Positions 1 through 9,368 of a stretch of 64,000 bases of DNA are shown one piece after another. A program made the translations under genes and the position numbers. Position 1 is the stretch's first letter; each line of letters starts with the position of its first letter. Location of the stretch: contig CAWFBT010000014.1 of assembly GCA_963814095.1 (NCBI GenBank), forward strand, positions 1 through 64,000, in the 5' to 3' direction. The stretch is from JACVRW01 sp963814095 (lineage in GTDB: Bacteria; Actinomycetota; Thermoleophilia; Solirubrobacterales; Thermoleophilaceae). Below the pieces are notes generated by a model. The model did not search any database and had not been told where the DNA came from. It saw nothing but the letters and a program-made list of their open reading frames with translations.

Positions 1-152
1 GACGGTCGGGCTCCCGCCAGCGGTCCGCGTCTGTCGGTCGGTCCTCAGACATCCCAGCGGATTCACTCGCGTCGGAGATGCGCGCCAGTTGTCGCTCCCT
101 TGTTCGCCTGCGGTGTTGAGCCTTAACTCGGATCCATCGATGGTTCCCCGCC

Positions 153-1542
153 ATGTCGTCGGGTCCGATTCGAGCGAGTCGCAGGGAGCACGGTCAGGCG
201 TCGTTGTTGCTGCTAGGGGTGGTGACGCTGCTGCTCGGCCTGGCGGTGGTGTTGCTTCGCGTTCGGTTCTGCGCTGGGGTCGAAGGGCAAGCATCAGCGG
301 GCGGCGGATCTGGCGGCGGTGTCGGCGGGGCAGGTGATGCGCGATCTGTATCCGCGCCTGTTCGAGCCGCCGGTGTTGGCGAACGGGTTGCCGAACCCGC
401 GGCATGTGCCGCTGCCGGTGTACCTGGCGCTCGTGCGTAAGGCCGCGGTCCGGGGAGCGCGGCGTAACGGGGTGGAGGTGAGCGGCGCGGATGTCAGCTT
501 CCCGGGCGGCGGGTTCGCGCCGACGCGTGTGGCGGTGCGCGTGCGCGGGGTCGCGCGCGTGCGCGTGAAGCAAGACGCGGGCGGGCGCCGCGAGCGAGTC
601 CCTATCGAGGCGCGCGCCGTCGCGGAGATCGCCCCCGATCTGAACGTGCCGCTGGGTATGCCGGCGTTCGGCTCCGGCGGCGGCTACGACGGCCCTTTGG
701 CCTACAGGATGGGCAAGCCGATGCGCCCCGACGTGGCTGCCGCCTTCGACCGCATGGCCGCCGCTGCGCGCGAGGAGGCCGGCCTGTTCCTGTCGATCAA
801 CAGCGCCTTCCGCTCCGACGCCGAACAGGCCAGGCTGTTCGCGGCAAACCCGAATCCCAAGTGGGTGGCGCCGCCCGGCACGTCGCTGCACCGCTGGGCG
901 ACCGAGCTCGACCTGGGCCCGCCGGCTGCTTATCCCTGGTTGCAGGAGAACCACGCCCGTTTCGGCTTCGTATGGCGCTACAAATGGGAGCCGTGGCATT
1001 ACGGGTTCGGCCTCAACCCGCGCGACCGCCAGCATCCGGCTCGCTTCGACCAGGGCTCGTGGGAGCCGCCCGGTGGCGACCACGGCCGGGTCAAGCACGG
1101 GCTGCCGTCGTTCGTGCCGCCGCAGTTCCACGACCCGATCGCGCGGGCGGCGCTGCGCTGGAACGTGCCGATGAACGTGCTGGCCGCCCAGCTGTACGCC
1201 GAGTCCGGCTTCAACCCGTTCGCGAGCAGCCCCGCGGGCGCGGAGGGCATCGCGCAATTCATGCCCGGCACGGCGGACGCATACGGACTCGACAACCCGT
1301 TCGACCCGGTCGAGTCGATCGACGCACAGGCTCACCTGATGAGCGACCTGCTCAGGCAGTTCGACGGCAAGGTGGCGCTGGCATTGGCGGGCTACAACGC
1401 CGGTGCCGGAGCGGTCGAGCGCTACGGCGGCATCCCGCCCTTCGCGGAGACGCGCGCGTACGTCACGAAGATCCTCGGGCTGCTGGGCGGAGCGGGGGAG
1501 ATCCCGATCGTTGGTGGATTCGAGGTGAGGCTGGTGGAGTGA
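153..1542 (+). CDS. Secreted cell-wall protein: TadE-like N-terminus, M15 D,D-carboxypeptidase and SLT transglycosylase domains (frameshifted)
   Basis: Predicted peptidoglycan-active protein. The ATG at 153 opens a frame with a pilin-like hydrophobic segment (GQASLLLLGVVTLLLGLAVV, as in Rv3654c/TadE-like proteins). The homologous continuation (AFGSALGSKGKHQRAADLAA) lies one frame over. Skipping one base near 258 joins them into about 462 residues. Next come a VanY/M15-like domain (SFR-type segment, TSLHRWATELDLG and WHYG, the usual zinc-ligand positions) and a C-terminal SLT domain with the catalytic-Glu motif AESGFNP and an AGYNAGAGAV motif. Without the correction the downstream part would start at GTG 319. 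Either the extra base is an assembly indel or the gene has lost its secretion segment. Domain calls are good; the join is inferred from frame continuity. Confidence 0.78.
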
Positions 1543-1582
1543 CTCGCCTGAATCCGATAGGCGGTAAGACTCCGCGCATGGC

Positions 1583-4500
1583 ATGGAGGCTGCTCTGGCC
1601 GTGAGCCCACGACAGCGGCGGGTCAAGCCCGACCGGCGCGAGGCGCGCGCCGGCTGGTACGAGCCGCTCGACTGGGTCCTCGTGCGGTCACCGCTGCTGC
1701 CGTTCCGGCGCTACCTGGAGCTCGAGGAGGACGAGCGAGCAGAGCTGCCCACGGCGCTGGAGGAGCCGCGCGTTCGCCGTGCGCTCTCGGTGGCCTCGCC
1801 GGCGCTCTTCGAGCGCCTCGCGAGCGAGCCGTCCAGTGCGGGCTCGGGGCGGCGCCGCAGGCTCGGGGCGCTCCGCTACCTGATCCGGATGGCCACGCGG
1901 CCGACCCCGTACGGGCTCAATGCGGGCGTGGCCCTCGGCCGCTGGGACGAGCGCACCGATCTCGAGCTCGCCGACGGCGACACGGTGCGAGCGCGGCTCG
2001 ACATGGGCCTGATCGCCAATCTCATCACTGAGCTCGAGTTCTCGCCTCGAGGTGGTGCGTGAGCTCCGCCTCGAGACGCATCCGCTCGTGTCGATCCGGG
2101 CGGGGCGGGCCTTCCTGCCTGAGCGCTTCGACGAGGACGGCGGCGCGGTGCAGGTATCGGTCCGGGCGACCCGTCCGGCGGTCCGGGCGCTGTTGCTGGC
2201 GGACGGAGAGCCGGTGGGGTTTGCCGACGTCGCCGAGACGCTCGAGACCGAGTTCACCAGCGCGGGCCGGAAACGGGTCGAGGAGCTGCTGCACACGCTG
2301 GTTCGCGAGGGACTGTTCCTCACAGAGCTCCGCCCGCCGCTCACGGGTGGCGATCCCGTCCGCCGGCTGCTGCATGTGCTCGAGCCGATCGAGGCTGCCC
2401 GGCCCGAGCGCGAGCGGCTCGTCGAGGCGATGGCAGCCTGCGAGCGCTGGAACGAGCTCGGCTACGAGGCGGGCGCGGAGCACTTCCAGGCCCTGCTGGA
2501 CTCGGCGAGCGCCGTGGCGACCGTGCCGGATCGGATCCCGCCCGTGCGCGTCGACATGCGACGGGAGCTCGCCGGCGACGCCATCAACCGCGAGGTCGCG
2601 GAGGAGACCGCGCGCGCCGCTGAGCTGCTGCTGCGGCTGTCACCGCTGGCCTCCGGCGCGGCGTCGCTGAACGGCTACCGGGACCGCTTCGTCGAGCGCT
2701 ACGGCCCCGACACCGAGGTGCCGCTGCTCGAGCTCGTCGACCCGGAGACCGGCCTCGGCCTGGTCGACCTGCTTCCCGACTATCGGAGCAGGGATCCGGT
2801 CGATGACGACGCGCGCCGCCGCGACCGGCGGCTGCTCGCGCTCGCCAGTGGGGCGCTCAAGGACGGCGCGCTCTCGGTTGAGCTCGACGCGGACGCGATC
2901 GCCGGGCTCGAGACCGGGGCGGACGAAGACGCCGTAGGTCCGACGCTGGAGCTGGCGGTCTTCGTGACGGCCGGCTCGCGCGAGGACGTCGACAACGGTG
3001 CCTTCCAGGTGGTCGTCTCGCCGATGCTCGGCTCATACGCGGCCGGGCGCATCCTCGGCCGCTTCGCGTATCTGTTCGGTGAGCCGGCGGAGCGGGCGCT
3101 CCGCGAGGCCGCCGCGCGCGACGACCACCAGCGCGGGCTGCCGGCCGAGCTCGTCTACCAGCCCGAGCGTCCGTGGCTCAACAACGTGATGATCCGCCCG
3201 GGCGTGCGGGCGCATGAGATCCCCGTCGGTGCGGCCCCCGGGGTCGGCCGGGAGGGCGTGATCCCGGCGGACGAGCTGCTCGTCGGCGTGAGCGGTGACA
3301 GCTTCCACCTGCGCTGGCCCGCCGGCGGCACCTATGTCGACGTGTGCGAGGGACACATGCTCAACCCCAAGGCCGCGCCCGCCGTTGCGGCCTTTCTCGC
3401 GCTCATGCGCAACGCCGGCCGGCCCGTTCTGTCTCCGTTCATGTGGGGGTCGGCGCGGGTGCTGCCCAGGCTGCCGCGTGTCGAGAGCGGGCGCGTCGTG
3501 CTCGCGCCGGCCAGCTGGCACCCGCCCTTCGATGAGTCCGGTCTCAATGGCGATGACCGGGAGCGCTTTGCCGAGGCGCTTCGCTCCTGGGGCGCCGAGT
3601 GGCTGCTGCCGCGCAGGGTGTTCGCCGGCCAGGGCGACCAGCGGCTGCTGATCGACCTCGAGGATCCGGATCAGGTCGAGCTGTTGCGCGGGCTCGTCGC
3701 CGGGCGCAAGGGCGACGCCGAGGTCATCCTTCAGGAAGCGCTTCCCGGCGTGGACTCCGCGTGGCTGCCCGGCCCGGGCGGCGGCTTCCTCGTCGAGCTC
3801 GCGGTACCGCTCGCCCGGCGCCGCCGCGGCGAACCGGCCGACGAGCGCGCCCTGCCGCCGGCCGGGCAGGCCCCGCCCGCGCGCGCGGCCCGCACGCGCC
3901 CGCCGGGGAGCGAGTGGCTCTACGCGAAGCTCTACACGGGCGGCAACACGGCAGTCGAGCTGATCGGGAACGGGTTGCGCGACTTCACGGCCGAGGCGCT
4001 CGGCGCCGGCCTCGCCGACGACTGGTTCTTCATCCGCTACAAGGACGAGCAGGGGCCGCATCTGCGCGTCCGCTTCCGCGGCGAGCCCGCCAGGCTCAGC
4101 GAACTGCTCGCGCCACGCCTCTACGCGTGGGCCGCGGAGCTGATCGAGCAGGGCGTCTGCCGCTCGCTCGCGCTCGACACGTACGAGCGCGAGCTCGAGC
4201 GCTACGGCGGCGAGCAGGCGACGGAGGTCGCCGAGGCGGTCTTCGGCGTGGACAGCCGGCTCGTGGCCGGGGTAATCGGGCTCGACCTGAAGGCCGCCGG
4301 CGCCGATGTGCTGCTGCCGGTGCTCACCCTCGAGCGCCTGCTGACCGGCCTCGGCCTCGACGCTCCCCAGCGGCTCGACTGGTGCTCCACGCGCACGGGC
4401 GCGCGTCACGAGGTGGTGGAGGAGTGGCGCGAGCACAAGGACGCGCTGCGGGCGCTGCTCGGCTCGGCCGCCGGCCCGCATGGCCTCGGCGGCGAGCCGC

Positions 4501-4739
4501 TCGCGGCCCTGCTCGACGACTTCGTCGCCAAGCTGCGTCCGCATGGCGAGCGCCTCAACGGGCTGGGTGCGGGCGGCGCGCTCAGCTGGCCCGATGCCGA
4601 CGCGCTCCACGCCAGCTTCGCCCACATGCACTGCAACCGGCTGCTCGGCATCGACCAGCCGGCCGAGCGCCGCAGCCTCGGACTGCTCCACCGAACGCTC
4701 GACAGCCTGGCCCGCGCCCCGCTGGCGCCGCCGGCATGA
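1583..4739 (+). CDS. lanB: Class I lantibiotic dehydratase LanB (split by +1 frameshift at about 2039)
   Basis: LanB enzymes use glutamyl-tRNA to glutamylate Ser/Thr of a precursor peptide and then eliminate glutamate to give Dha/Dhb. Residues 1-152 read from 1583 (RSPLLPFRRYLELEEDE, ATRPTPYGLNAGVALG, the conserved N-terminal LanB block). One base too many at 2039-2040 then shifts the frame; dropping it gives ITELESRLEVVRELRLETHP and a continuous protein of about 1051 residues, the normal length. The C-terminal third (EWLYAKLYTG at about 776, WFFIRYKDEQGPHLRVRF, then TYERELERYGG) is the SpaB_C/thiopeptide-type elimination domain. GTG 1601, with GGAGG 11 nt upstream, is an alternative start. 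The stop overlaps lanC by ATGA. As written, only a headless 895-residue piece from 2052 would be made. Confidence 0.88.
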
Positions 4740-6073
4740 GGCGCGAGTGGCGCGCGCTCCTGTCGGGTGCGGACGCGGAGCGCGCGCGCTCGATCACGCG
4801 CGAGGTGGCGGAGAGGCTGACGACGCCCGAGCTCCTGGAGCAGACGCTCGCAGAGGCCGGCCGGCGACTCGCCGAGGCCGGGGCGCAGGCACGTGGCTGG
4901 TCGGGCGCCGGCCTCAGCGGCGCGGCCTCCAGCGCAGCTGTTCTCTGCGCCCAGCTCGACCGCGCCGAACCGGAGGCGGGGTGGGACCGGCGCGGACACG
5001 CTGCCCTGTCGGCGGCCGCGGAGGTGGCCGGCGGCAACCACACGACGCTCGGGCTCTACGACGGGATCGCGGGCCTCGGGTTCAGCGCAGCGCTCTTGGC
5101 CGGCCAGCGCGCGCGCTACGGCGGGATGCTCGCGTCCGTCGACGACCTCATCATCGGCGCCACCGGACCGCGCTCCGCCGAGCTGGCAAACGCGCGCGGG
5201 CTGTCGGTGGCGGACTGGGACCTGATCTCCGGGATGACCGGCGTCGGCGTGCACCTGCTCGGCCGCCGCGAGCTGCCCGCCCAGCGCGACGCGCTCGAGC
5301 AGCTGCTCGCAGGGCTGGTCGCGCTTGCGAGCGACGACGGCGACCCTCCGCGCTGGTCGACCCCCCCTGAGCATCTGTACACCAACCTGCGCGAGATCAC
5401 CCCGGCCGGCAACGTCAACTGCGGCCTGTCGCACGGGGTGCCCGGTCCGCTCGCCCTGATGTCGCTCGCGCTCGAGGCCGGTGTCGAGGTGCCCGGCCAG
5501 TTGGATGCCATGCGACGCACGGCCGACTGGCTCGCCGCCCAGGCGCTCCCCGGTCGCTTCGGGTCCGAGTGGCCCGCGGCGGTGCCACTGGCGGACGGCG
5601 CGCGCCCCGCGCCGGCGCAGGGCACGGCGCTTCCCGGCTGGTGCTACGGCAATGCCGGCGTCGCGCGCGCCCTCTGGCTGAGCTCGCGCGCGCTGGCCGA
5701 CACTGGCCTCGCGGTGACCGCCGTGGACGCCCTGTGGGTGGCGCTCGAGCGCCAGCGCGCCGAGCGGCCGCTGAACACGCCGACGCTGTGCCATGGAACG
5801 GCGGGCCTGGCGCAGGTGTCGCTGCGGATCGCAGCGGACAGCGGCGACCCGGAGATAGCGAGCGGAGCGCGCGACCTGTGTCTCGAACTGGTCGACCGGT
5901 TCGAGCCGGACGCTCCGCTTGGCTATCGCGACGTCACGGCGGGCCGAGACGAACCGCGGCTCGCGGTCGACGACCCGACGCTCCTGGCGGGGGCGGCGGG
6001 CACGGCGCTGGTCCTACTCGCGAGCGCTGACGATCACGATCCCGAGTGGGACCGAGCGCTGCTCTTGTCCTGA
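4736..6073 (+). CDS. lanC: Lanthionine synthetase LanC
   Basis: Cyclase that adds Cys thiols onto dehydrated residues to form (methyl)lanthionine rings; 445 residues, typical of LanC. The LanC signatures are present: NCGLSHGVPG (about 227), GWCYGNAG (about 302) and LCHGTAG (about 352). The last two supply the Cys and Cys-His zinc ligands, and the His of the first is the conserved active-site residue. GNHTTLGLYDGIAGLGF fits the usual (alpha/alpha) toroid repeat. Its ATG overlaps the lanB stop (ATGA), so the two are translationally coupled. The gene ends convergently, 20 nt before the stop of the precursor gene on the other strand. Confidence 0.93.
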   Translation: MRREWRALLSGADAERARSITREVAERLTTPELLEQTLAEAGRRLAEAGAQARGWSGAGLSGAASSAAVLCAQLDRAEPEAGWDRRGHAALSAAAEVAGGNHTTLGLYDGIAGLGFSAALLAGQRARYGGMLASVDDLIIGATGPRSAELANARGLSVADWDLISGMTGVGVHLLGRRELPAQRDALEQLLAGLVALASDDGDPPRWSTPPEHLYTNLREITPAGNVNCGLSHGVPGPLALMSLALEAGVEVPGQLDAMRRTADWLAAQALPGRFGSEWPAAVPLADGARPAPAQGTALPGWCYGNAGVARALWLSSRALADTGLAVTAVDALWVALERQRAERPLNTPTLCHGTAGLAQVSLRIAADSGDPEIASGARDLCLELVDRFEPDAPLGYRDVTAGRDEPRLAVDDPTLLAGAAGTALVLLASADDHDPEWDRALLLS

Positions 6074-6092
6074 CCTTCCGGAGAGCTCTCGC

Positions 6093-6272
6093 CTACGGGC
6101 AGCCGGTGCAGGTGGCCGCGCTGGTGTCGCACTCGGCGCAGCTGCATTCCGTCGCTCGCATCGGCCGGTCGGCCGACAGGTGCCGATCCGTCGGCTCGAG
6201 CTTGACGTCGAGGTCGAAGTCGGCGTCGCTCGACGTCTCGGAAGCGACGAGGGTGGCGGGCGAGGCAGTCAC
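6093..6272 (-). CDS. FxLD-type class I lanthipeptide precursor peptide (59 aa)
   Basis: Small gene found by reading the lanC/methyltransferase gap on the minus strand. GTG at 6272 is preceded by a perfect AGGAGG at 6286-6281 (8-nt spacing). The product begins MTASPATLVASETSSDADFD. Residues 19-22 are FDLD, followed by VKLEP: the leader motif (FxLD/FNLD) recognised by class I LanB enzymes. The C-terminus TECSCAECDTSAATCTGCP (residues 41-59) has five Cys and six Ser/Thr, a typical ring-forming core. Leader/core boundary not visible; the stretch TDRHLSADRPMRA lies between. It has its own promoter-like sequence (TAGGCT 6328-6323) and lies downstream of, and in the same orientation as, the methyltransferase. 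Actual modification is inference from motif plus context. Confidence 0.85.
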   Translation of the reverse strand: MTASPATLVASETSSDADFDLDVKLEPTDRHLSADRPMRATECSCAECDTSAATCTGCP

Positions 6273-6280
6273 GTGGTGCT

Positions 6281-6352
6281 CCTCCTTTCCCGGCGGTGCC
6301 GGGGTGGCCGAAATGAAGGCCGAGCCTACCCCGAGCTGGCGACTCGCTGCAA
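6281..6352 (-). promoter_or_regulatory. Promoter and ribosome binding site of the lanthipeptide precursor gene
   Basis: On the minus strand TTGCAG (6352-6347) and TAGGCT (6328-6323) are 18 nt apart, followed by a leader of about 45 nt and the Shine-Dalgarno AGGAGG at 6286-6281. The -35 match is weak (3 of 6). The RBS is the strongest in this part of the window and decides the GTG start of the precursor. Confidence 0.45.
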
Positions 6353-6370
6353 GTCTGGGTCACATCTCGA

Positions 6371-7411
6371 TCACGGAGCCCGCGCCTCGACCAGCGTGGC
6401 CGCGCTCGATGCGGTCGGGATGACCGCGCTCACCTCGAGGCCGGCCGCGCGCAGCAGCGCGCTGACCTCCTCTGCCGTCCGCATGCCGCCCGAGTGGACC
6501 ATCATCCAGAGGTCGAGCAGGCTCGTGCCCGAGGCCTCGAGCACCTGCTCGGAAAACATCGGCTCGATCACGAGCAGGCGGCTGCCGGCGGCCATGGCGG
6601 CGCGGCAGTTGCGCAGCAGCTCGACCGCGCGCTCGTCGTCCCAGTCGGCCAGCACGTTGCTGACGAGATAGAGGTCGCCGCCCTCGGGCACCGAGTCGAA
6701 GAAGCTTCCTGCCACGACGTTCGCGCGCGCCTCGACGCCGCGCTCGCGCAGGTGGGCGCGTGCCCCGTCCTCGGCATCCGGCAGGTCGAACACGGTGCCG
6801 GTCGCCTCGGGCACCGCCACCAGGATCTCGGCGAGCAGGCCGCCATAGCGGCCGCCCACGTCGACCACGTGATCCAGGCCGGAGAAGTCGTAGCTCGCGA
6901 GCACCGGGCCGGCCTGCGCATCGACGCCCGCCGAGTAGCCGGCCCAGCGCTCCCACAGCCGCGCCAGCTCGCGATCGTGCTGCATCGCGTCGGCGAGGTC
7001 CGTTCCGTGGGCGCAGCGGAAGGCGCTCGCCCCGGTCCGCACCGACTCGGTGAGTGCGCCGCGCGCCTCGAGCAGGTGCGGGCTGCCGGCGAACAGCGCC
7101 AGGCCCGCCAGCGAGTGGCCATCGTCCTCCTCCGCCAGGAGCGTCGCGCCGACCGGTGTGAGCTCGTAGCGGTCCTCGCCCGCGCGCGCGAAGACACCAA
7201 ACGCCGTGAGCACCCGCATCAGCCGGGCGAGCTGGCGGCGGTTGGCTCCGCAGCGCTCGGCCAGCTCTTCGCTGCCGAGCGGACCGCCGGCGAGCGCCTG
7301 GGGCAGCTCGAGCTCGACGGCCGTGGCGATCGCCTGCGAGACGTTGGCGGCGAGCACGAGGCCCAGCATCCGGGCTCGCGGGTCCACCTGGTCAGCGGCG
7401 GGGTCGGCCAA
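6371..7411 (-). CDS. SAM-dependent O-methyltransferase (Methyltransf_2 / hydroxyindole-O-MT type)
   Basis: A 346-residue class I methyltransferase. It has the N-terminal dimerisation/winged-helix region (ELELPQALAGGPLGSEELAERCGANRRQLARLMRVL) and a SAM motif I DVGGRYGG at 184-191; the consensus G at the fifth position is R here. FDLPDA corresponds to the acidic loop after motif I. C-terminal LLVIEPMFSE and LLDLWMMVHSGGMRTAEE are typical of the family. The TTG start at 7411 sits 7 nt after a TAGTGT hexamer; GTG 7387 is an alternative. It lies just upstream of the precursor gene, so it could tailor the lanthipeptide. It is not the isoaspartate-type enzyme usually linked to FxLD peptides, and the substrate is unknown. 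Confidence 0.82.
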   Translation of the reverse strand: MADPAADQVDPRARMLGLVLAANVSQAIATAVELELPQALAGGPLGSEELAERCGANRRQLARLMRVLTAFGVFARAGEDRYELTPVGATLLAEEDDGHSLAGLALFAGSPHLLEARGALTESVRTGASAFRCAHGTDLADAMQHDRELARLWERWAGYSAGVDAQAGPVLASYDFSGLDHVVDVGGRYGGLLAEILVAVPEATGTVFDLPDAEDGARAHLRERGVEARANVVAGSFFDSVPEGGDLYLVSNVLADWDDERAVELLRNCRAAMAAGSRLLVIEPMFSEQVLEASGTSLLDLWMMVHSGGMRTAEEVSALLRAAGLEVSAVIPTASSAATLVEARAP

Positions 7412-7418
7412 GCGGGCG

Positions 7419-7459
7419 ACACTAGCCCGCGCCGAGCGCCGCAGTCAAACGACTAGGGT
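7419..7459. promoter_or_regulatory. Divergent promoter region between O-methyltransferase and solute-binding-like gene
   Basis: Leftward: TTGACT (7448-7443), 18-nt spacer, TAGTGT (7424-7419), then the TTG start 7 nt later. Rightward: TAGGGT (7454-7459), then GTG 7471 after 11 nt, with no clear -35. Both imply very short or absent leaders. Confidence 0.45.
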
Positions 7460-7470
7460 CCTCGGTCCTC

Positions 7471-8175
7471 GTGAGCGAGTCACTGCGGCTGATCTGCATC
7501 AACGCCGACGCCATGCCGCTGTTCGGCAAGAGCCGCGACGGTGTGCGCGAGGGCTACGAGCCGGCCGCGGCCGCGCTCGTGGCGGAAACCCTGGGGCGAC
7601 CGCTCGAATGGGTGTTCACGCCATGGGTCGAGATGATCGAGGGGCTGAACGCCGGTCACGGCCACGCGATCTGGTGCGGACAGGGGATCACCGCCGAACG
7701 CCGCCGCCGGGTGAACTTCACCCGGCCCTACGCGGTCTTCGACGAGTCGCTGCTGGTGCGCGCCGGGTCAGGGCTGAGCTCGCCGAACGAGCTCAGCGGG
7801 CGCCGCATCGGCGCCATCGCCGGCAGCACGAACATGGCGCTCGCCGAGACGTTCACGGGCGCCGAGCTCATCCCGTTCGGCGGGCAGAGCGATGACGTGT
7901 TCGGCGAGATGATCGACGCGCTCCGCGCGGGCGCTGTCGACGGCATCGTGGACGACGACGTGGCGCTCGTGCCGCTCGCGGACGACCGGGACTTCGAGGT
8001 CGCCTTCACCGTCCCGACCCGCAACGAGTGGGGGGTTGCCGTGGCGAGGGACAGGCAGGAGCTGCGCGACGAGCTCGACCGTGCACTGGCCGACGCGATC
8101 GCCGACGGCCGTCTCGCAGGCTGCTGGCAGCGCTGGCTGCCGGAGCTCCGGTATCCGTTTGGGACCGCGCCGTGA
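7471..8175 (+). CDS. Family 3 solute-binding-like protein without signal peptide
   Basis: 234 residues resembling bacterial family 3 (amino-acid type) solute-binding proteins: a lobe with GYEPAAAALVAETLGRPLEWVFTPWVEMIEGLNAGHGHAIWCG, then RRRRVNFTRPYAVFDESLLVRAGS, GRRIGAIAGSTNMALAE and a C-terminal YPFGTAP. The N-terminus (MSESLRLICINADAMPLFG) has no signal peptide or lipobox, so it is predicted to stay in the cytosol, unusual for this fold, and no ABC permease is nearby. Its stop overlaps the GTG of the P450 (GTGA), so it heads a three-gene operon and may bind a small molecule related to the P450 reaction. That role is inference. Confidence 0.7.
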   Translation: MSESLRLICINADAMPLFGKSRDGVREGYEPAAAALVAETLGRPLEWVFTPWVEMIEGLNAGHGHAIWCGQGITAERRRRVNFTRPYAVFDESLLVRAGSGLSSPNELSGRRIGAIAGSTNMALAETFTGAELIPFGGQSDDVFGEMIDALRAGAVDGIVDDDVALVPLADDRDFEVAFTVPTRNEWGVAVARDRQELRDELDRALADAIADGRLAGCWQRWLPELRYPFGTAP

Positions 8176-9368
8176 CCGACACTGCGCGGCCGCCCTACTT
8201 CAACATCGCGGATCCCTCGTTCGTGATCGACTCCGAGGAGGTGCTGGCTGCCCGCGAGGAGAGCTGGTACGTCCGCACGAACTACGGGCTGGCGGTCCTC
8301 CGCTACGACGAGGTGAGCGCGCTGCTGAAGGACCGCCGGCTCAAGCAGGGCAGCGCCGCCTGGCCCGCCCACCACGGCGTGACCGGCCCGTTCGCGGACT
8401 GGTGGTCGCGAGCGCTGCTCAACCTGGAGGGCGACGATCACGCGCGCATCCGGCGCCTCCTCAACCCAGCCTTCGCGCCCGGCGCGATCAGCGACCTCCG
8501 CCCGCGCTTCCAGGATCTGGGCAACGAGCTCGTGGACGCCTTCGCGGCCGAGGGCCGTTGCGAGTTCATGAGCCAGTTCGCCGAGCCCTACGCGGCGCGC
8601 GTGATCGCGATCCTGCTCGGCATCCCGGAGAGCGAGTGGGAGAAGATCGCTACCTGGGGGACTGACCTCGGCCTGTCGCTGTCGATCGCGATCCGCGAGG
8701 AGCTGCCGCGGATCGAGGCGGCGCTCGAGGGCCTCTACGGCTATGCGGACGAGCTGATCGCCGACCGCCGCAGCGCGCCCAAGGACGACTTCGTGACCCG
8801 GCTCGTCCAGGCCGAGCAGGCCGAGGACCGGCTCAGCCACGACGAGCTGCGCGTGTCGCTCGTGCTGCTCATCTTCGGCGGCATGGACACCACGCGCAAC
8901 CAGATCGGGCTCGCCATGCAGACCTTCCTCGAGCGGCCCGACGAGTGGCGCCGGCTTGCCGGGCAGCCGGAGCTCGCAGAGCAGGCGGTCGAGGAGATCA
9001 TGCGCCTGAACCCCACCGTCACCTGGGTCACGCGCGAGGCCGTCGAGGACTTCAGCTTCGAGGGCCTCGAAATCGAGGCGGGCACGACCATCCACCTGTT
9101 CTCGCAATCGGCGGGCTCCGACCCGCGCGTGTTCGACCCGCCCGGCTTCGACGTAGACGCGGAACGGCCACGGCACTTCGGCTTCGGCGGCGGCCGGCAC
9201 CACTGCATCGGGCATTTCGTCGCCCGGATGGACATGGGCGAGGCGCTGGCGCTGCTCGCCCGGCGCCTGCACGATCCGCGCGTCGACGGCGAGGTGAGGT
9301 CGCTGCCGCGGAGCGGCAACACCGGTCCGGTCGAGCTGCCGATCGCGTTCACGGCGGCGCCGGCGTGA
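8172..9368 (+). CDS. Cytochrome P450
   Basis: 398-residue bacterial soluble P450. I-helix oxygen-activation motif FGGMDTTR (about 235-242), ExxR as EEIMR (about 273), and heme-binding loop FGFGGGRHHCIGHFVAR with the axial Cys at about 345. DDHARIRRLLNPAFAPG is the usual C-helix region. The GTG at 8172 overlaps the preceding stop; a longer upstream reading would overlap that gene extensively. Needs ferredoxin/reductase partners not in the window. Candidate oxidative tailoring enzyme of the lanthipeptide locus by proximity only; it could equally belong to a separate small-molecule operon. Confidence 0.9.
   Translation: MTDTARPPYFNIADPSFVIDSEEVLAAREESWYVRTNYGLAVLRYDEVSALLKDRRLKQGSAAWPAHHGVTGPFADWWSRALLNLEGDDHARIRRLLNPAFAPGAISDLRPRFQDLGNELVDAFAAEGRCEFMSQFAEPYAARVIAILLGIPESEWEKIATWGTDLGLSLSIAIREELPRIEAALEGLYGYADELIADRRSAPKDDFVTRLVQAEQAEDRLSHDELRVSLVLLIFGGMDTTRNQIGLAMQTFLERPDEWRRLAGQPELAEQAVEEIMRLNPTVTWVTREAVEDFSFEGLEIEAGTTIHLFSQSAGSDPRVFDPPGFDVDAERPRHFGFGGGRHHCIGHFVARMDMGEALALLARRLHDPRVDGEVRSLPRSGNTGPVELPIAFTAAPA

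Noticed and set aside
1..152. Possible end of an upstream gene
   Set aside because: No frame gave a recognisable protein tail; left unannotated.
6034..6363. 109-codon minus-strand frame over the lanC/methyltransferase gap
   Set aside because: Arg/Pro-rich with no motif and no RBS. The adjacent frame with AGGAGG and an FDLD leader is the better gene.
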